Shown here piece by piece: positions 60,654-64,000 of a stretch of DNA of 64,000 nt; position 1 is the stretch's first letter; every line of letters starts with the position of its first letter. The stretch lies in NCBI RefSeq assembly GCF_045310525.1, contig NZ_JBJHZY010000002.1, positions 62,001-126,000 of the forward strand, read 5' to 3'. The DNA comes from Clostridium_AT radicumherbarum. GTDB taxonomy: Bacteria; Bacillota; Clostridia; Clostridiales; Clostridiaceae. The notes beneath the pieces are model-generated. The model did not search any database, was not told the DNA's origin, and saw only the letters and a program-made list of their open reading frames with translations. The position numbers and the translations under genes were made by a program.

Positions 60654-60728
60654 TGCTTCACCACCTAAATTTACATTTGATATATAATTATCGTTAAAAC
60701 TATGAAATACTTAATCATCATAAAAGGA

Positions 60729-60842
60729 ATTAGACACTGAAATAGCAGAATTTGCGAAATCCACTGAGGAACTATTATAAATACACATTTATTAATACCT
60801 TCAGTTTATTCTGTAAATATGACCTAATTTTCAGTGTCTAAT
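60729..60842. repeat. Long imperfect inverted repeat between tyrS and the FliK-like gene
   Basis: Outer arms ATTAGACACTGAAA (60729-60742) and complement (60829-60842), 14 bp. Inside are CAGAAT/ATTCTG, ACTGAGG/CCTTCAGT and an AT-rich hairpin, giving a nested hairpin about 114 nt long. It lies immediately past the tyrS stop (minus strand). It may be a tyrS terminator, a leader of the next gene or a small ncRNA. Confidence 0.5.
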
Positions 60843-60851
60843 TTTATATTT

Positions 60852-62072
60852 TTATTCTAAAACTATTTTGTTGTAATTTTTCTTTCCTCTTTTCACCAGC
60901 ATACCATCTTCTGAAAAATGCTCTTCTGTAACAATAAAGTTTACATCTTTTACTTTTTCATCATTAACAGTAAGTCCACCCTGCTGTATGAGTCTTCTTC
61001 CCTCTCCCTTTGATGGAAGTATTTTTACTTCTACTAATATATCTAATATGCTAGAACCTATTAACTCCTTTGAAATAGAGGAAGTTGGTACATTCGACAT
61101 ATCATTGCCACCTGAAAACAGTGCCTCTGCCCCAGATTTAGCCTTTAAAGCCTCATCTTCTCCATGAATTAGCTTAGTAACTTCAAATGCAAGAACCTTC
61201 TTAGCTTCGTTTATTTCAGCATCTTTAAGAGATCCTAATCTTCTAACTTCCTCCATAGGTAAAAATGTTAAAAGTCCAAGACACTTTTCTACGTCCGCAT
61301 CATCTATATTTCTCCAATATTGATAGAAATCATAAGGTGAAGTTTTTTCCTTATCTAGCCACAGTGCTCCTTTTTCTGTTTTACCCATCTTCTTGCCTTC
61401 GCTGTTAGTTAATAAGGCACAGGTCATTGCAAAGGCAGGTTTATTTTCCTTTCTTCTAATTAGATCAGCCCCAGCTATCATATTAGACCATTGATCATCC
61501 CCACCTAACTGCATGATGCAGCCATATCGTCTATTTAATTCTAAAAAGTCATAGCCCTGCATAAGCATGTAATTAAATTCTAGGAAGGAAAGCCCCTTTT
61601 CAAGCCTCTGCTTAAAGCATTCAGCTGTCAGCATCCTATTAACTGAAAAATGAACTCCTACCTCTCTAAGAAAATCAACATAATTAAGATCTAAAAGCCA
61701 ATTGGCATTATTTTCAAGTATAGCCTTGCCATCACTAAAGTCAATAAGCCTTTCAAGCTGCTTCTTAATTGATTCAGCATTATTGGCTATTTCTTCTTTT
61801 GTAAGCATCTTTCTCATATCAGTTTTACCAGAAGGATCTCCAACCATAGCAGTTCCTCCACCAACTAAGGCAATAGGTCTATGCCCTGCTCTTTGCATAT
61901 GTGCCATCATCATCATTGCAATAAAATGACCTACATGTAAGCTATCTGCTGTTGGATCAAAGCCTATATAAAAAGTTATCTTTTCTTTTTCTAATAATTC
62001 CTTAATTTCTTCTTCATGAGTTAATTGCTTAAGAAAACCACGTTCTACTAATACGTCATATACACTAAACAT
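60852..62072 (-). CDS. tyrS: Tyrosyl-tRNA synthetase
   Basis: Class I synthetase for tRNA-Tyr, 406 aa. YIGFDPTADSLHVGHF (HIGH = HVGH, near 45-48), QMGGDDQW-like QLGGDDQWSNM, and KMGKTEKGALWLD (KMSKS variant) are seen. A C-terminal S4 RNA-binding domain has GEGRRLIQQGGLTVNDEKV. All conserved elements are intact. No T-box is visible in the upstream 170 bases, unlike many Firmicute tyrS genes. ATG 62072 has AAGGAGAG upstream. Confidence 0.97.
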   Translation of the reverse strand: MFSVYDVLVERGFLKQLTHEEEIKELLEKEKITFYIGFDPTADSLHVGHFIAMMMMAHMQRAGHRPIALVGGGTAMVGDPSGKTDMRKMLTKEEIANNAESIKKQLERLIDFSDGKAILENNANWLLDLNYVDFLREVGVHFSVNRMLTAECFKQRLEKGLSFLEFNYMLMQGYDFLELNRRYGCIMQLGGDDQWSNMIAGADLIRRKENKPAFAMTCALLTNSEGKKMGKTEKGALWLDKEKTSPYDFYQYWRNIDDADVEKCLGLLTFLPMEEVRRLGSLKDAEINEAKKVLAFEVTKLIHGEDEALKAKSGAEALFSGGNDMSNVPTSSISKELIGSSILDILVEVKILPSKGEGRRLIQQGGLTVNDEKVKDVNFIVTEEHFSEDGMLVKRGKKNYNKIVLE

Positions 62073-62286
62073 TATAATCTCTCCTTCGTTTCTTCGCTTT
62101 ATCTTATAATAGTATATATTTAAAACATTATTTAATCAATATTTGCTGTATACTAATTGAAGTTTATGATAAAATCATAGTTATAGATAATAAGCTTCTT
62201 ACATTATTATCTAATAGAATCATGTTTGCTGCATTAATAAAAATATGCTATTGAAGCTTAAAGTTATATATAAAGGAGTGTTTACT

Positions 62287-63114
62287 ATGCAGAGCTGGGT
62301 CTTTAAATCCTTGGTATTAAGTAATGAGATAAATTTAAACAAGTTAGCAGCTCATTTTGGTATAAATCATAAATATAAATGGGAAGACCCCCTGGTGCTG
62401 AGTGATAGTGCATTAAAGGGAATTATAAAAGGTGTAGAAAACAAGTGGGTTTACATATATTATTTTGGTTCTATGGTTTTTGTAAACATGGAACATCATG
62501 AAATAATGGATGTTACAAATTATATTAAAAAGATAGATCCTAATTTAAAAAATAACGCACCGGATAATTATATTGATGAATATAGGCTTGAGATATCACC
62601 GGAATATGAATATATGCTATATAATGACCTCATGACATCAAATGAATTTGCACCCTATTATCTTGATATATTGTCTGTGGTACTGGCAAAATCTACAGCA
62701 CTTAGGAAAATAGAAAATGATACGGAAAAGCTCCTTGATAGCATTGAGGATGTCATAAATTACCTTGATACTGGCAAATTCAATATGTCTGATGAACAAA
62801 TTGCAAAAATTTCAGCACAGGTTCTCAGGTTTAAGTATCATACTATTTCAAACCTTATGCTTCTTGATAAGCCAAAATCTGCCTGGGACAATGAAGACAT
62901 AGAAAATTTCTTTGTTCAAGCTACTGAGCTCTTCGAATTTAAGGAAAGATATGCAAAGATTACTGGTAAAAGTGAAATCCTTCGAGATATAACAGATGTA
63001 TTTGCTACATTATCTCATGAAAAAAGAGGTACTAAACTTGAAATTATGGTAATTATACTCATTCTTTTTGAACTAATTATAGGAATTTTAGAGTTTATTT
63101 ATAGATTGCATTAA
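62287..63114 (+). CDS. RMD1/DUF155 family protein with C-terminal membrane helix
   Basis: 275 aa from ATG 62287 (AAAGGAG nine bases upstream). The soluble part carries the RMD1 pattern (WVYIYYFGSMVFVNMEHHEI, SVVLAKSTALRKIENDTEKLLDSIEDVINYL, YHTISNLMLLDKPKSAWDNEDIENFF). The end has one hydrophobic helix (IMVIILILFELIIGILEFIY, about 252-271), giving a tail anchor. Eukaryotic relatives act at microtubules or mitochondria; the bacterial role is unknown. Monocistronic. Confidence 0.85.
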   Translation: MQSWVFKSLVLSNEINLNKLAAHFGINHKYKWEDPLVLSDSALKGIIKGVENKWVYIYYFGSMVFVNMEHHEIMDVTNYIKKIDPNLKNNAPDNYIDEYRLEISPEYEYMLYNDLMTSNEFAPYYLDILSVVLAKSTALRKIENDTEKLLDSIEDVINYLDTGKFNMSDEQIAKISAQVLRFKYHTISNLMLLDKPKSAWDNEDIENFFVQATELFEFKERYAKITGKSEILRDITDVFATLSHEKRGTKLEIMVIILILFELIIGILEFIYRLH

Positions 63115-63117
63115 TAA

Positions 63118-63150
63118 AAAAAGGCTGCATTTTAGCAGCCTTTTTTTTCT
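63118..63150 (+). terminator. Bidirectional terminator
   Basis: AAGGCTGC (63121-63128), loop ATTTTA, GCAGCCTT (63135-63142), followed by TTTTTT; A run before it serves the convergent gene. Confidence 0.9.
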
Positions 63151-63559
63151 ATGCAACATATTTTTTGATAAATTCCGGCATTTCCCGCTCTTCTTCATTA
63201 ACATTTATATAGAAATCAACATTATTTTCAAGAGAAAGTTTTTCTAATTGCAAAAATAAATGTGCCGCATCACTTACAACGCCAGATACAATATTGAATA
63301 ACCCATCAACATAAATGGTATCAACATCATAATCCTCCGAAATAATGCCGCACAAGAATCCGTAAAAACAGTTAAAATCTTTTAAGCCATATTCACCAGT
63401 TGAAATAAATCTAATTTTTTTGTCTAAATCAAAAAGTCTTCTTCTGTCACAATCAATATAAACTACATGTCCATTAGCCTCTAAAATTCTGTCATTTGCC
63501 AAATTAATCAGTGCTTTAGTTTTTCCTGAACCTCTTTTATTGCAGAATACATGAATCAT
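63149..63559 (-). CDS. Small P-loop protein
   Basis: 136 aa from ATG 63559, five bases after GGGGTGG. A Walker A-like NKRGSGKTKAL lies at about 7-17, and a Walker B-like hydrophobic-Asp pattern may be TIYVDGLF near 81-88. Homologues are sometimes annotated as PilT-like, but none of the secretion-ATPase motifs is present. The function is not known. The promoter is covered by a perfect inverted repeat, so it is probably repressor-controlled. Confidence 0.75.
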   Translation of the reverse strand: MIHVFCNKRGSGKTKALINLANDRILEANGHVVYIDCDRRRLFDLDKKIRFISTGEYGLKDFNCFYGFLCGIISEDYDVDTIYVDGLFNIVSGVVSDAAHLFLQLEKLSLENNVDFYINVNEEEREMPEFIKKYVA

Positions 63560-63601
63560 GATTACCACCCCTTCAAGTTTTTTTTAGGTGCTATTTTCTA
63601 C

Positions 63602-63640
63602 ATTATATAATATTCAGAATATTTATTCAATATTCTGAAT
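63602..63640 (-). promoter_or_regulatory. Promoter and overlapping palindromic operator
   Basis: Minus strand TTGAAT (63625-63630), 17-base spacer, TATAAT (63602-63607). An 11-bp perfect inverted repeat ATTCAGAATAT (63612-63622) with 63630-63640 spans the -35 region, 53 bases before the P-loop gene. Confidence 0.6.
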
Positions 63641-63792
63641 CATAATGTTTCTTAACAAATTGTTAACTTTAATTATGATCTATATACATTAGTTTTTATA
63701 GAAAAATTATACTTACTTCTATTTACTATTCTTATCATATTGTGGTGAATATATACATTATTTTCTTATATTATTATATTATATTAATTGTA

Positions 63793-63819
63793 TTAAAAGA
63801 CGGTGTAAATCCACCGTCT
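63793..63819 (-). terminator. Terminator of CpdB-like gene
   Basis: AGACGGTG (63798-63805) with CACCGTCT (63812-63819), followed on the minus strand by TTTTAATA. Confidence 0.85.
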
Positions 63820-63830
63820 ATGGTATATTT

Positions 63831-64000
63831 TTAATCATGTATTACGCTCCAATTATTATTAACCTCAGCCTCTATTAAGCCTCTATCCATAATGTAGTTT
63901 GCAATTAATTCTGAAACATCAGTTGTCATGTCTTTAATCACTGGCTTATTTTGGAACATTTCATACTCACCGCCACCGCCGGCCCTGTAATTATTCATGA
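63831..64000 (-). CDS. 3' end of a 2',3'-cyclic-nucleotide phosphodiesterase/nucleotidase-like gene
   Basis: The last 56 codons of a larger gene continuing past the window. The C-terminal segment NNYRAGGGGEYEMF closely resembles the 5'-nucleotidase C-terminal signature of CpdB-type enzymes, where it binds the nucleoside base. Ends WSVIHD. Full domain content is not visible, so the call rests on this motif alone. Confidence 0.65.
   Translation of the reverse strand, partial: MNNYRAGGGGEYEMFQNKPVIKDMTTDVSELIANYIMDRGLIEAEVNNNWSVIHD

Noticed and set aside
62073..62244. T-box upstream of tyrS
   Set aside because: The gap is short and holds neither T-box sequence nor terminator; tyrS appears to be expressed without it.
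1..64000. CRISPR arrays, prophage or transposase genes
   Set aside because: No regularly spaced direct repeats, integrase, phage structural or transposase motifs were found. The only repeats are the structured units at cysK, the TGS-kinase and leuS.

Overview
This window is AT-rich chromosomal DNA from an endospore-forming, low-GC Firmicute, most likely Clostridium sensu stricto or a close relative. The evidence is strong GGAGG ribosome binding sites with ATG/GTG/TTG starts, tRNA-controlled T-box leaders, an M-box, a SleB-type spore cortex hydrolase, a PdaA-like deacetylase, a threonine dehydrogenase/Kbl pair, class II aldolase and many clostridial DUF proteins. I see no prophage, transposase or CRISPR array. 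It reads as housekeeping chromosome with RNA-based regulation at several loci.

Layout. 1-6.9 kb: 5' part of a RodA-type gene, transketolase, a SAM methyltransferase with a possible coupled leader peptide, a chemotaxis receptor and a lipoprotein deacetylase. 7-10.4 kb: a Rieske flavoprotein and a ClC channel/antiporter. 10.4-16.2 kb: a three-gene ABC importer, its UAG-rich attenuator leader, a HutP-family RNA-binding protein and a nuclease-helicase fusion. 16.4-19.6 kb: a MerR/MFS efflux pair, a DUF1646 cation transporter behind a probable sodium riboswitch, and an unassigned three-way-junction RNA. 19.6-27.2 kb: mnmA, proC, nth, the threonine-to-glycine pair, plsC, queG and cysE. 27.4-29 kb: cysK behind a Cys T-box and two tandem structured repeats. 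29-32.8 kb: sleB, an NRAMP-type transporter and an MgtE_N/CBS protein behind an M-box. 33-43.5 kb: YgiQ, a ParB-like/BMP protein, phosphoesterase, lipid kinase, CBS, TVP38, PssA and serine dehydratase genes. 43.6-53 kb: TGS-kinase, DUF421/DUF4363, aldolase, a nucleoid protein, tRNA-Gln(CUG) and a CYTH-DUF5685-DnaJ operon. 53-64 kb: leuS behind a Leu T-box, RelQ, DUF2225, a phosphoesterase, FlhB-like and FliK-like genes, tyrS, an RMD1-like gene, a P-loop protein and the 3' end of a CpdB-like gene.

How parts work together. Several loci sense their own pathway through RNA: uncharged tRNA-Cys for cysK, uncharged tRNA-Leu for leuS, Mg2+ for the transporter pair at 29.9-32.5 kb, and probably Na+ for the DUF1646 gene. 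The most interesting candidate is at 13.1-13.8 kb. A HutP-family protein is encoded just upstream of a separate promoter whose leader carries eight UAG triplets within 84 nt, a terminator and a competing antiterminator, followed by the ABC importer genes. This looks like a HutP-controlled transport operon rather than a hut catabolic operon. The second is a family of roughly 85-nt structured repeats that lie between a leader or gene and a start codon, supply the Shine-Dalgarno sequence, and show compensatory base changes between copies.
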